The notes under the pieces: generated by a model
Databases searched by the model: none
What the model saw: only the letters and a program-made list of their open reading frames with translations
What the model was told of the DNA's origin: nothing
Program-made: the position numbers and the translations under genes
Part shown: in pieces, positions 1 through 6,137 of the stretch
How positions within the stretch are numbered: position 1 is the first letter of the stretch
Layout: each line of letters opens with the position of its first letter
From: an uncultured Cellvibrio sp.
GTDB taxonomy: Bacteria; Pseudomonadota; Gammaproteobacteria; Pseudomonadales; Cellvibrionaceae
Length of the DNA stretch: 7,619 nt
Direction of reading: 5' to 3'
NCBI GenBank assembly: GCA_946482385.1
Contig: CAMLRI010000082.1
Coordinates: forward strand, 1 to 7,619

Positions 1-1189
1 CCGCCGTTTCGTTGATTCGCGCTACCAGAATACGCAGCTGGTCGATGGTGAAGTTAATAGAGTCCGCAATTGCACCGGTGAAGTCCTCGGTTACAGTGGC
101 GGTGGTGGTCAGGTCACCGTCCGCGAGGTCGGCCAGTTCGTCCAGCAGACGCAAAATCGCAGTTTGGTTACGCTCGTTGGTTTCGGCGGTTTCGGCGGCG
201 CGCATGGTGGCGGTGCGGTACTGGTTAAAGCCGATAAAGAACAAGGCGGCCAATGCCAGGGCGGCGAAGATAACCACGTGCAGGTTGTTAGGGAAACGGC
301 TGCTGGCCTGGGCGCCGATTTTGTCCTGGATGCTGGCCAGGCTTTGCAGCAGTTGGGGGGTGTCAGTTAGCAGTGCATCAGACGCCTGACGGGCGCGGAA
401 CAGGGTGGTGGAGCCTTCGAACATCTCTTGAATGGACTTGTTCACGCTGTCGAACAGGTTGGTAATTTGGTCGAGGCTGGTGCGCGCGTTGGGGTCGGTT
501 ACGCGGGAGATGCCGAGCATGGCATCGCCGTTTTTCATCGCCGCCAGAACGCGGGAGTAGAAGTTGGCGTCGCGGTTGAACTGGTCGGCGGCATCGCTGG
601 CGTCGGCGTCGCCGCGCAGCATTTTATCCACGTTACGGCCGATACGCTCGGCGCGCCAGGACAGCATTTGCGCTTGAATGGCTTGCTCGGCAGGGGCGCT
701 GGATTCCAGCAAAATGTCCACGATATTGTTGTGTTCGGTCTGCAGGCTGGGCAGGTTTTCGTTCAGGGTCTTGCCCACGTTGTTGAGCGATACGATCAGG
801 TCTTTGTTAGTGGCAATGGCCTGGGCGTTGGTTTTTACCCGGCCCCAGATGCCTTCAAAGTTGCTGAATTCGCTGCCCAGTACGCGGCGGGTGCGCTCGT
901 CGGAGGCGCGCAGGGTTTCCCAGGTGCGGCCCATGCCGGCGACCACTTGGGTCAACTCGTCAAACGCCTTGTCGTCACCGGAGGTGGCGTCGCGCGACAG
1001 CGAGGTCAATTGGTAGGCCTGGGCGCGCAGATCGGCAACCTGCTGGATATAGCGTTGGTCATTCGCCGCGTCGCGCTGGATCATAAACAGTGCCACCACT
1101 GTCAGGATCAAGAACACGACGAAGGCGACAACGGCTGCCACCATGGCCGGTTTCGCCTTGAAGGCATTTATTTTGGACTCAGTTTTCAT
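1..1189 (-). CDS. pilJ: PilJ, type IV pilus methyl-accepting chemotaxis sensor (3' part beyond the window)
   Basis: Inner-membrane receptor of the Pil/Chp system that senses pilus or surface cues and controls ChpA kinase through PilI. The reverse strand reads without a stop from ATG at 1189 to the left edge, giving 396 codons, so the signalling end is missing from view (family length is about 680). It starts MKTESKINAFKAKPAM. Hydrophobic segment one is at about residues 16-37 and segment two at 305-321. Between them lies a roughly 265-residue periplasmic sensor region, as in PilJ with its two PilJ-type helical modules. A HAMP-like stretch follows, with DELADLADGDL at residues 350-360. The start is well supported: AGGAG lies 7 nt before the ATG. 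It is the last Pil gene seen here, 97 nt after pilI; pilK and chpA would be expected further left. Identity rests on resemblance to Pseudomonas PilJ and on operon position. Confidence 0.95.
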   Translation of the reverse strand, partial: MKTESKINAFKAKPAMVAAVVAFVVFLILTVVALFMIQRDAANDQRYIQQVADLRAQAYQLTSLSRDATSGDDKAFDELTQVVAGMGRTWETLRASDERTRRVLGSEFSNFEGIWGRVKTNAQAIATNKDLIVSLNNVGKTLNENLPSLQTEHNNIVDILLESSAPAEQAIQAQMLSWRAERIGRNVDKMLRGDADASDAADQFNRDANFYSRVLAAMKNGDAMLGISRVTDPNARTSLDQITNLFDSVNKSIQEMFEGSTTLFRARQASDALLTDTPQLLQSLASIQDKIGAQASSRFPNNLHVVIFAALALAALFFIGFNQYRTATMRAAETAETNERNQTAILRLLDELADLADGDLTTTATVTEDFTGAIADSINFTIDQLRILVARINETA

Positions 1190-1234
1190 CTACGCACTCC
1201 TAACCAGCATTTGGTTTTATTTTTTCTCTCCAGC

Positions 1235-1281
1235 AACCCGGTGTTTGCACTCCGGGTTATGTTTGCACCAGCCGTAGCTGG
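1235..1281 (-). other. Two tandem mRNA hairpins in the pilI-pilJ gap
   Basis: Read in the direction of pilI-pilJ transcription, the pilI stop is followed within a few bases by a 5-bp stem, CCAGC/GCTGG (1281-1277 with 1272-1268), closed by TACG. In RNA this is a C(UACG)G loop, a member of the very stable UNCG class. Next comes a perfect 7-bp stem, AACCCGG/CCGGGTT (1258-1252 with 1241-1235), with a 10-nt loop. No run of T follows, so this is not a standard intrinsic terminator. It could slow 3' exonucleases or set the pilI to pilJ transcript ratio. The pairing is seen directly; the role is inferred. Confidence 0.4.
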
Positions 1282-1286
1282 GCTCC

Positions 1287-1829
1287 CTAGGCTTTTGCCG
1301 CATTGGTAAATCGTGGATCTTCAGCCAATAGTGCCGGGCGGAACAGCGACCAGCGCTGTTCGCCCTGCGGGTAACTGCCAGTGACGAAGGGCAGAATGCT
1401 GTCGGCGACAGTACCTGCCTGTTCACTGTATTCATCCATGGGAAAGTGTTGCATGCCGAACACCCGGTCGACCATCAGGCCGGAATAGAGGGTTTCGGTT
1501 TCCAAAATCAATACCCGGCGCTGTTTGCGCGAGCCACTGAGGTGATCGCCAAAAAACTGCGCCAGGTCAAAAATAGGTAACAGCCGCCCACGCACGTTGG
1601 ATACCCCTTTAACCCAGGGTTGCACGCCGGGCAGGTGGGTGTAGTTGGGCACTTCCAGCATTTCGGAAACTTCGCCGATAGGGGCGACAAACAAGCTGCC
1701 CATGAGCGAAAAGCCGATACCGCTCCACTGCGGGCGTATGTCGGCTTGCGCCGGCAGGCCGCGTGCGGCGGCGCGGGAGCTTTGAGCCAGATTGAGCAGC
1801 GCCTGAAAGGCGGCCTGGGGTTCGGACAT
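1287..1829 (-). CDS. pilI: PilI, CheW-like adaptor of the Pil/Chp chemosensory system
   Basis: Cytoplasmic adaptor that should couple the receptor PilJ to the histidine kinase ChpA. The product is 180 residues, about the usual PilI length, and is almost wholly a CheW fold. Marks of the family are WSGIGF at residues 35-40, LFVAPIGEVSEML at 46-58, the conserved core NVRGRLLPIFDL at 78-89, RKQRRVLILE at 101-110 and VDRVFGMQHFP at 120-130. I chose the ATG at 1829 because the protein then begins MSEPQAAFQ, matching Pseudomonas PilI (MSDVQTPFQ). A GTG at 1844 in the same frame would add five residues, but it sits directly against the purine-rich AAGAAGGTGA that better serves as ribosome site for the ATG, 11 nt away. 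It lies 88 nt after pilH and before pilJ, as expected. Confidence 0.95.
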   Translation of the reverse strand: MSEPQAAFQALLNLAQSSRAAARGLPAQADIRPQWSGIGFSLMGSLFVAPIGEVSEMLEVPNYTHLPGVQPWVKGVSNVRGRLLPIFDLAQFFGDHLSGSRKQRRVLILETETLYSGLMVDRVFGMQHFPMDEYSEQAGTVADSILPFVTGSYPQGEQRWSLFRPALLAEDPRFTNAAKA

Positions 1830-1917
1830 AAGCCTATCTGTCACCTTCTTGTTTTTTTACCCTTGCCAAGGGGGGATGTTGTTATTGTTCTATGACGTTT
1901 GTAGTGGTTGCCAGCTA

Positions 1918-2280
1918 TTAGCGCATGACTTCGGCCATGGCCGCCATCAGTACTTCCTGGGTAATGGGTTTGGCCAGATAGGCCTTGGCGCCCTGGCGCA
2001 TACCCCATACACGGTCGGTTTGCTGATCTTTGGTGGTGACGATAATCACCGGAATATGGGCGGTTTCAGGAGTTTTGGAAAGCTGGCGAGTGGCCTGGAA
2101 GCCGTTGAGGCCGGGCATAACCACATCCATTAATACCACATCGGGCAGTTCTTTTTGCGCCAGGGCAATGCCGGCTTCGCCGTTATCGGCGGTGAGCACT
2201 ACATGCCCGTTTTTCTCCAGCATGCTGGTGAGTTTGTAAGTTTCGGTGGGTGAGTCGTCGATAATCAGTACTTTGGCCAT
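1918..2280 (-). CDS. pilH: PilH, CheY-like single-domain response regulator
   Basis: One of the two receiver-only regulators of Pil/Chp. In Pseudomonas, PilH is phosphorylated through ChpA and opposes or balances PilG, affecting retraction and cAMP. The 120-residue protein is a bare receiver: acidic pair D8-D9 in VLIIDDSPTE, phosphoacceptor D52 in VLMDVVMPGLNGFQ, Thr82-Thr83 in VTTKDQ and the switch Lys104 in YLAKP. There is no output domain. The start at 2280 (MAKVLIIDD) has GGAG 5 nt upstream and matches PilH of Pseudomonas. A longer frame beginning at 2310 adds ten residues before the receiver strand and is unlikely. It follows pilG by 120 nt, the longest gap between Pil genes here. Confidence 0.96.
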   Translation of the reverse strand: MAKVLIIDDSPTETYKLTSMLEKNGHVVLTADNGEAGIALAQKELPDVVLMDVVMPGLNGFQATRQLSKTPETAHIPVIIVTTKDQQTDRVWGMRQGAKAYLAKPITQEVLMAAMAEVMR

Positions 2281-2374
2281 AAATGCTCCGAAAACAAATA
2301 TATACCGCATAGGGGGCGGAGGTTAGCTGGCAGTCCTTTGAATCTAATCCAGGCTGGTGAATAAACAAAACAGC

Positions 2375-2400
2375 GCAAGTTCGGGAAAACCCGGGTTTGC
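2375..2400 (-). other. Two-tier hairpin just after the pilG stop codon
   Basis: The 26 bases abutting the pilG stop can fold as an outer 4-bp stem (GCAA 2375-2378 with TTGC 2397-2400), a symmetric 3x3 internal loop, and an inner 4-bp stem (CGGG 2382-2385 with CCCG 2390-2393) with a four-base loop. The same bases contain a perfect 12-bp palindrome at 2387-2398. In the direction of transcription it is followed by a T-rich stretch (TGTTTTGTTTATT). It may act as a weak terminator or stability element lowering pilH relative to pilG. The stems are short, so this is a tentative call. Confidence 0.3.
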
Positions 2401-2796
2401 CTAGGAGGCCTTAAGGTGCTTAACGTGCGCTTCTATGGCGCCGAGCAACTCGCTTTTGCTAAAGGGTTTGGTGAGGTATTGATCGGAGCCGACAATACGT
2501 CCCTTGGCTTTATCAAACAGGCCGTCTTTGCTGGAGAGCATAATGACCGGGGTGGATTTGAATTCGCTATTGTTTTTAATCAGGGCGCAGGTTTGGTAGC
2601 CATCGAGGCGCGGCATCATAATGTCGACGAAGATGATGTCGGGGCGGGTATCGGCGATTTTGGCCAGGGCATCAAAGCCATCGGTGGCGGTTATCACCAT
2701 GCAGCCTGCTTTTTTTAACAGGGTTTCAGCCGTGCGGCGGATGGTCTTGCTATCGTCAATGACCATTACCTTTAGGCTTTCATACGTTACTTCCAT
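2401..2796 (-). CDS. pilG: PilG, CheY-like single-domain response regulator
   Basis: First gene of the Pil/Chp operon. PilG is the receiver that promotes pilus extension and adenylate cyclase (CyaB) activation in P. aeruginosa, through FimL/FimV. The 131-residue product has a short N-terminal lead and then a full receiver: D14-D15 in VMVIDDSKTIRR, phosphoacceptor D58 in FVDIMMPRLDGYQ, Ser88-Ser89 in MLSSKDGLFD and Lys110 in YLTKPFSK. The stretch from about residue 8 to 125 is nearly identical to Pseudomonas PilG as I recall it. The start ATG at 2796 has AAGG 7 nt upstream. It is transcribed away from gshB, across a 301-bp shared control region, so its promoter should lie between 2797 and 3097. 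Confidence 0.97.
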   Translation of the reverse strand: MEVTYESLKVMVIDDSKTIRRTAETLLKKAGCMVITATDGFDALAKIADTRPDIIFVDIMMPRLDGYQTCALIKNNSEFKSTPVIMLSSKDGLFDKAKGRIVGSDQYLTKPFSKSELLGAIEAHVKHLKAS

Positions 2797-3097
2797 ACTC
2801 TGACCTTGCCTTTGTTATTGCCGTATTTGCCAGATATTTAGATGCGCGCTAACCGTGCGCACTTGGGGGATGCATTGCCAGGCGACAATGCGCTTGCCAG
2901 TTGACTGGGCAAGAGTGTAAACGAACTTTTAACACAGTTTTTAGGCTTTCGCCATAACTAGTTGAATATATGAGTAATCCATTCGTTTTTTGCACTTATT
3001 AGAGCGCTTTAATCTGTGCGCCTTATCCTTGCTTTAATCCCCTTTAGCACTTAACGTTAGCCGCCTGCGCCCCACCGGCTACTGCGAGTACACCCCT
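2797..3097. promoter_or_regulatory. Divergent control region between pilG and gshB
   Basis: This 301-bp gap has no convincing gene. It must hold the promoters for pilG (leftward) and gshB (rightward). Visible structure: TTGCCAG occurs three times, at 2827, 2875 and 2894; a perfect 6-bp inverted repeat GCATTG/CAATGC lies at 2872-2877 and 2886-2891; a 9-bp inverted repeat with one bulged base (CTTG-CCAGT with ACTGG-G-CAAG) lies at 2893-2913; GCTTTAATC is repeated at 3006 and 3031; and a 6-bp stem TAGCCG/CGGCTA lies at 3058-3063 and 3076-3081, just before gshB. The stretch from about 2920 to 3055 is AT-rich compared with the genes. No strong sigma-70 promoter stands out for gshB. Confidence 0.7.
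2938..2966 (-). promoter_or_regulatory. Candidate sigma-70 promoter for the pilG operon
   Basis: On the reverse strand TTCAAC (2966-2961) and TAAAAA (2943-2938) are separated by exactly 17 bases. The matches to consensus are 3 of 6 and 4 of 6, so the site is weak. It lies in the AT-rich part of the gap. If real, transcription would start near 2931, leaving a leader of about 130 nt carrying the two dyads at 2872-2913. No other pair upstream of pilG looked better by eye. Confidence 0.25.
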
Positions 3098-4054
3098 ATG
3101 GCTATATCCCTCGGTGTGGTGATGGATCCCATCGCCGATATCAAATTTTACAAAGATACCACCCTGGCATTGCTGCTGGCGGCACAGGAGCGCGGCTGGG
3201 ATTTGCATTATATGGAGCAAGCCGATCTTTACTTGCAGCAGGGTGAGGCGCGCGCCAGTATGCGCACCCTGTTTGTCGCCGATAACGCCGATAGCTGGTA
3301 CGAGTTGGGCCTGCGCGAGGAGCGCAAGCTGGGCGACCTGGATGTGATCCTGATGCGCAAGGACCCACCCTTCGATAACGAATTCCTCTACACCACCTAT
3401 ATATTGGAAGCGGCGCAGCAGCAGGGCGCCCTGGTGGTCAACGACCCGCGCAGCCTGCGCGATTGCAATGAAAAGCTGTTCGCCACCCAATTCCCCCACT
3501 GTTGCCCGCCATTGCTGGTAAGCCGCGATATGCAGCGCCTGCGCGAGTTTCACCGCGACCAGGGCGATGTGATTTTTAAGCCCCTGGATGGTATGGGCGG
3601 CAGCCGTATCTTCCGCTGCCGCCAGGATGACCCCAATGTGGGGGTAATCCTTGAAACCCTGACCGGTTTTGGCCAGCAATTGATTATGGCGCAGCGCTAT
3701 ATTCCCGCCATCAGCGAAGGCGACAAGCGCATCCTGGTGGTGGATGGCGAGCCTGTGCCCTATTGCCTGGCGCGTATTCCCGCCCAGGGTGAAACCCGTG
3801 GCAACCTGGCGGCTGGCGGCACAGGTGTGGCCCAACCGCTGACCGAGCGCGACCGCTGGATAGTGTCCCAGGTGGCGCCCAGCCTTAAAGCGCGCGGCCT
3901 GATGTTTGTTGGCCTGGATGTGATTGGCGACTTCCTGACCGAAATTAACGTTACCAGCCCCACCTGCGCCCGCGAAATCGACCGCGCCTACAGTACGGCC
4001 ATAGGTGCCCAGCTGATGAATGCCATTGCCAGCAAGCTGGCGGAGCAGCGTTAG
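3098..4054 (+). CDS. gshB: Glutathione synthetase
   Basis: Cytoplasmic ATP-grasp ligase that joins gamma-glutamylcysteine and glycine, using ATP, to make glutathione. The length of 318 residues is typical. The N-terminal domain opens LGVVMDPIADIKFYKD, and MRKDPPFD at 86-93 is the family's substrate-side signature. The ATP-grasp part has KPLDGMGGSRIF at 161-172 (nucleotide-binding loop), MAQRYIPAI at 198-206, RIPAQGETRGNLAAGG at 226-241, and the metal-binding strip with D274, E282 and N284 in LDVIGDFLTEINVTSP. The start fits Pseudomonas GshB, but its ribosome site is weak (GCGAG about 9 nt upstream), with a small hairpin before it. It opens a four-gene plus-strand operon and is divergent from pilG, the same arrangement as in Pseudomonas. 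Confidence 0.97.
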   Translation: MAISLGVVMDPIADIKFYKDTTLALLLAAQERGWDLHYMEQADLYLQQGEARASMRTLFVADNADSWYELGLREERKLGDLDVILMRKDPPFDNEFLYTTYILEAAQQQGALVVNDPRSLRDCNEKLFATQFPHCCPPLLVSRDMQRLREFHRDQGDVIFKPLDGMGGSRIFRCRQDDPNVGVILETLTGFGQQLIMAQRYIPAISEGDKRILVVDGEPVPYCLARIPAQGETRGNLAAGGTGVAQPLTERDRWIVSQVAPSLKARGLMFVGLDVIGDFLTEINVTSPTCAREIDRAYSTAIGAQLMNAIASKLAEQR

Positions 4055-4058
4055 GGTT

Positions 4059-4976
4059 ATGAGCCAAATGCAAGCCATTGAAGAAGTTACGTTAAAACCC
4101 CCCGTAGAGGCCGGCGACCGGCTGGCGTTTACGGTATTTATGGCGTTAGTGGTGCATGCTCTGGTGCTATTGGCGCCCGGTTTCAAATTGCCCGATTACA
4201 GCAACCAGTCGCCAACCATAGAGATCACCCTGGCCACCCATAAAGCGGCGCGCGAGCCAGACCAGGCGGATTACCTGGCCCAGCACAACCAGGAGGCGAG
4301 CGGCACCCTGGATCAGGCCAAGCAGTTGACCACCGATAAACAGGCCGATTTTGCCGATACCCAGGTGCGTGAAGTTAACCCATTGCCGCAGCAGCAGGCG
4401 GCGGCGGTGCAACTGCGCGAGCGGCAGCAGATCAGTACCACCAGTGCCAGCCCTTTCCGTGTGGAAACCCACCAGTTGCCCGATGAGCGCGAGCAGCCAG
4501 AGGCGCGCGAGGGGCTGCTCGACGACCAGGCCCCCACCTCGGCGGATATCGCCAGCCTGCAGGCCCAGCTCGACCGCCAGCGCCAGGAATATGCGCGACG
4601 CCCGCGCATTCGCACCCTCAATTCGGTATCCACCAAGGCCTCGGCCGATGCCAAGTACCTGCACGACTGGGGCCAGCGCATCGAGCAGGTGGGCAGCCGC
4701 AACTACCCGCGCGAAGCGCTCAGCCGGCGTATTGCCGGGCAGCTGCGCCTGTCGGTGTTTATCAACCCCGATGGCACTATCCACGAAATCGCCATACTCC
4801 AATCTTCTGGTCAGCGGTTGCTCGACGACGCCGCGCGCCAAATAGTGCGCCTGGCGGCACCCTTTGCGCCCTTCCCGGCGGAGATCCGCCAGCACACCGA
4901 CCGTTTGCAAATTATCCGCACCTGGCGTTTTGAAATTAATGGGGCGGAAACCAGCATCAGCACATCCGCCAATTAA
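4059..4976 (+). CDS. tonB3: TonB family protein, TonB3-like
   Basis: Predicted energy transducer anchored in the inner membrane. It is 305 residues from the ATG at 4059, only 4 nt after gshB. The cytoplasmic start is followed by one membrane segment at about 22-40 (LAFTVFMALVVHALVLLAP) whose His33 sits where TonB proteins carry their conserved membrane histidine. The span from 45 to 200 is polar and rich in Gln, Ala, Glu and Asp, with a likely helical stretch SLQAQLDRQRQEYARR at 166-181, instead of the classical Pro-Lys repeats. The C-terminal TonB domain is at about 200-293, with NYPREALSRRIAGQLRLSVF, NPDGTI and IIRTWRFEI. In P. aeruginosa the gene in this place, tonB3, is needed for twitching and pilus assembly, which suits the pil neighbours. 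No TonB-dependent receptor or exbBD is near. The gene symbol rests on synteny and domain layout. Confidence 0.88.
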   Translation: MSQMQAIEEVTLKPPVEAGDRLAFTVFMALVVHALVLLAPGFKLPDYSNQSPTIEITLATHKAAREPDQADYLAQHNQEASGTLDQAKQLTTDKQADFADTQVREVNPLPQQQAAAVQLRERQQISTTSASPFRVETHQLPDEREQPEAREGLLDDQAPTSADIASLQAQLDRQRQEYARRPRIRTLNSVSTKASADAKYLHDWGQRIEQVGSRNYPREALSRRIAGQLRLSVFINPDGTIHEIAILQSSGQRLLDDAARQIVRLAAPFAPFPAEIRQHTDRLQIIRTWRFEINGAETSISTSAN

Positions 4977-5039
4977 GCCGCTGCGAATAATTTGTTAGCC
5001 CGGCTTGTTTTGGGGGTATTAGGCCTCATACTGAATCAC

Positions 5040-5636
5040 ATGAACGAAAAAACACCACTCAGCACCACCTATGACGAACTCACACCGGGCAGTTTGCGCG
5101 ATCATTTCCTGATTGCCATGCCCGGGCTGAACGATTCGTCCTTTGCCCACACAGTCACTTATATCTGCGAGCACAGCGATAAAGGCGCCATGGGGGTGGT
5201 TATCAACTCCGCCACGCCCATGCAGCTGCGCGAGATTTTTGCGCAAATGGAGCTGCAGGATGTGGCCGATGTGGGCGACCAAATCATCATGGCCGGCGGC
5301 CCGGTGCAACCGGAGCGCGGCTTTGTGCTGCACCCCAGCGACAGCAAATGGCAGTCCACATTGGAAGTGTCGCCGGACATCAGCCTCACCGCCTCGCGCG
5401 ATATTATTGTCGCCCTGGCGGAAGGGCGCGGCCCCAGCCAATACCTGATTACCCTCGGCTACGCCGGTTGGGGCGAAGGGCAGTTGGAAGCGGAAATTGC
5501 CGCTAACTCCTGGCTGACAGTGCCCGCCGATAAAGAAATTATCTTCAACACCCCCTTTGAACAGCGCTGGACGGCTGCCGCCCAGGCGCTGGGTATAGAT
5601 GTGAACCTGATTGCCAGCACCGCTGGCCACGCCTGA
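5040..5636 (+). CDS. yqgE: YqgE/AlgH family protein of unknown function
   Basis: Conserved small protein of the UPF0301 family; its biochemical role is not established, though AlgH was named for effects on alginate genes in Pseudomonas. From the ATG at 5040 it is 198 residues. Family features are [20 protein letters not shown] at 22-41, [13 protein letters not shown] at 44-56, [14 protein letters not shown] at 86-99, [15 protein letters not shown] at 139-153 and the end [13 protein letters not shown] at 157-169. I see no signal peptide. A TTG at 4992 in frame would add 16 hydrophobic residues, but the family normally starts shortly before the HFLIAMP motif, so I prefer the ATG even though no strong ribosome site precedes either. 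It stands 63 nt after tonB3 and 7 nt before ruvX, its usual partner. Confidence 0.94.
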   Translation: MNEKTPLSTTYDELTPGSLRDHFLIAMPGLNDSSFAHTVTYICEHSDKGAMGVVINSATPMQLREIFAQMELQDVADVGDQIIMAGGPVQPERGFVLHPSDSKWQSTLEVSPDISLTASRDIIVALAEGRGPSQYLITLGYAGWGEGQLEAEIAANSWLTVPADKEIIFNTPFEQRWTAAAQALGIDVNLIASTAGHA

Positions 5637-5643
5637 TCCCTCC

Positions 5644-6057
5644 ATGGCCAATACCCTGCTCGCGTTTGATTATGGCACCAAGAATATTGGTGTCGCCTCC
5701 GGCCAAACCCTCACCCGCTCCGCCAGCGAGCGCCCCGCGTTAAAGGCCAAAGACGGCGTGCCCGATTGGCTCCAGATTGAAAAATTACTCAAAGAATGGC
5801 GTCCGGATTTGGTATTGGTCGGTTTGCCGCTGAATATGGATGGCAGTGAAAGCGAATTGAGTACCCGCGCGCGCAAATTTGCCAACCGCTTGCACGGCCG
5901 TTTTGGTGTGAAGGTGGAGTTGGTGGATGAGCGTTTGAGCAGTTTTGAGGCCAAGGGCGAAGTAATGGCGCGCGGCGGTTCGCGCGATTACAAAAACAAC
6001 CCGGTGGATTCCATAGCGGCGCGTTTGATTTTGGAAAGTTGGTTCGCGCGGAATTAA
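5644..6057 (+). CDS. ruvX: RuvX/YqgF, Holliday junction resolvase-like nuclease for 16S rRNA processing
   Basis: RNase H-fold nuclease. In E. coli YqgF is essential and implicated in maturing the 5' end of 16S rRNA; relatives act as junction resolvases. The 137-residue product has the three acidic sites expected: D9 in [14 protein letters not shown], the DERLSS motif at 95-100, and D122 in [30 protein letters not shown] at 59-73 is another family mark. The ATG at 5644 follows the yqgE stop by 7 nt but has only pyrimidines (CCCTCC) upstream, so it probably depends on translation arriving from yqgE. An in-frame TTG at 5611 would overlap yqgE by 26 nt and add 11 residues and is a possible alternative. 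Last gene of the plus-strand operon; it meets pilU tail to tail. Confidence 0.95.
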   Translation: MANTLLAFDYGTKNIGVASGQTLTRSASERPALKAKDGVPDWLQIEKLLKEWRPDLVLVGLPLNMDGSESELSTRARKFANRLHGRFGVKVELVDERLSSFEAKGEVMARGGSRDYKNNPVDSIAARLILESWFARN

Positions 6058-6060
6058 GGC

Positions 6061-6137
6061 TTTTAATCTACGCCCCTCTTTATCAAAGAGGGGGTGCTTA
6101 CGCCTCCCTTTGTAAAGGGAGGCCGGGAGGGATTTAA
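6061..6137. repeat. Double palindrome, probable dispersed REP/MITE-like element and two-way terminator
   Basis: The convergent gap between ruvX and pilU is filled by two strong hairpins. The first has a 9-bp perfect stem, CCCCTCTTT/AAAGAGGGG (6073-6081 with 6085-6093), with a three-base centre. The second has a 10-bp perfect stem, GCCTCCCTTT/AAAGGGAGGC (6102-6111 with 6114-6123), with a two-base centre. They are followed by CCGGGAGGGATTT. The outer edges are also near inverted: TTTTAATC at 6061-6068 and GATTTAAAA at 6131-6139 differ by one inserted base. The two stems resemble each other, suggesting duplication. Similar C/T-rich palindromes are scattered between genes in many bacterial genomes. 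Its position suggests it ends or protects both transcripts; no copy number can be judged from one window. Confidence 0.65.

Noticed and set aside
428..1309. Long open frame of 293 codons on the plus strand
   Set aside because: It lies antisense to pilJ and is rich in Gly, Val, His and Gln, as expected of the complement of a GC-biased gene. PilJ on the other strand has clear membrane segments and a good ribosome site.
1842..1880. CCCTT/AAGGG stem next to a run of seven T/A bases, possible terminator
   Set aside because: For the pilH-pilI transcript the run after the stem is A, not T, and the genes on both sides continue the same operon, so a terminator is unlikely.
3044..4186. Open frame of 380 codons on the minus strand
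   Set aside because: Antisense to gshB, which has full ATP-grasp motifs; the reverse product has no recognisable domain.
4167..4910. Open frame of 247 codons on the minus strand
   Set aside because: Mirror of the TonB-like gene; its Leu/Gly/Arg-rich product comes from the Gln/Ala-rich codons on the other strand.
5019..5651. Open frame of 210 codons on the minus strand
   Set aside because: Complement of yqgE, a recognised family; no start or domain evidence.
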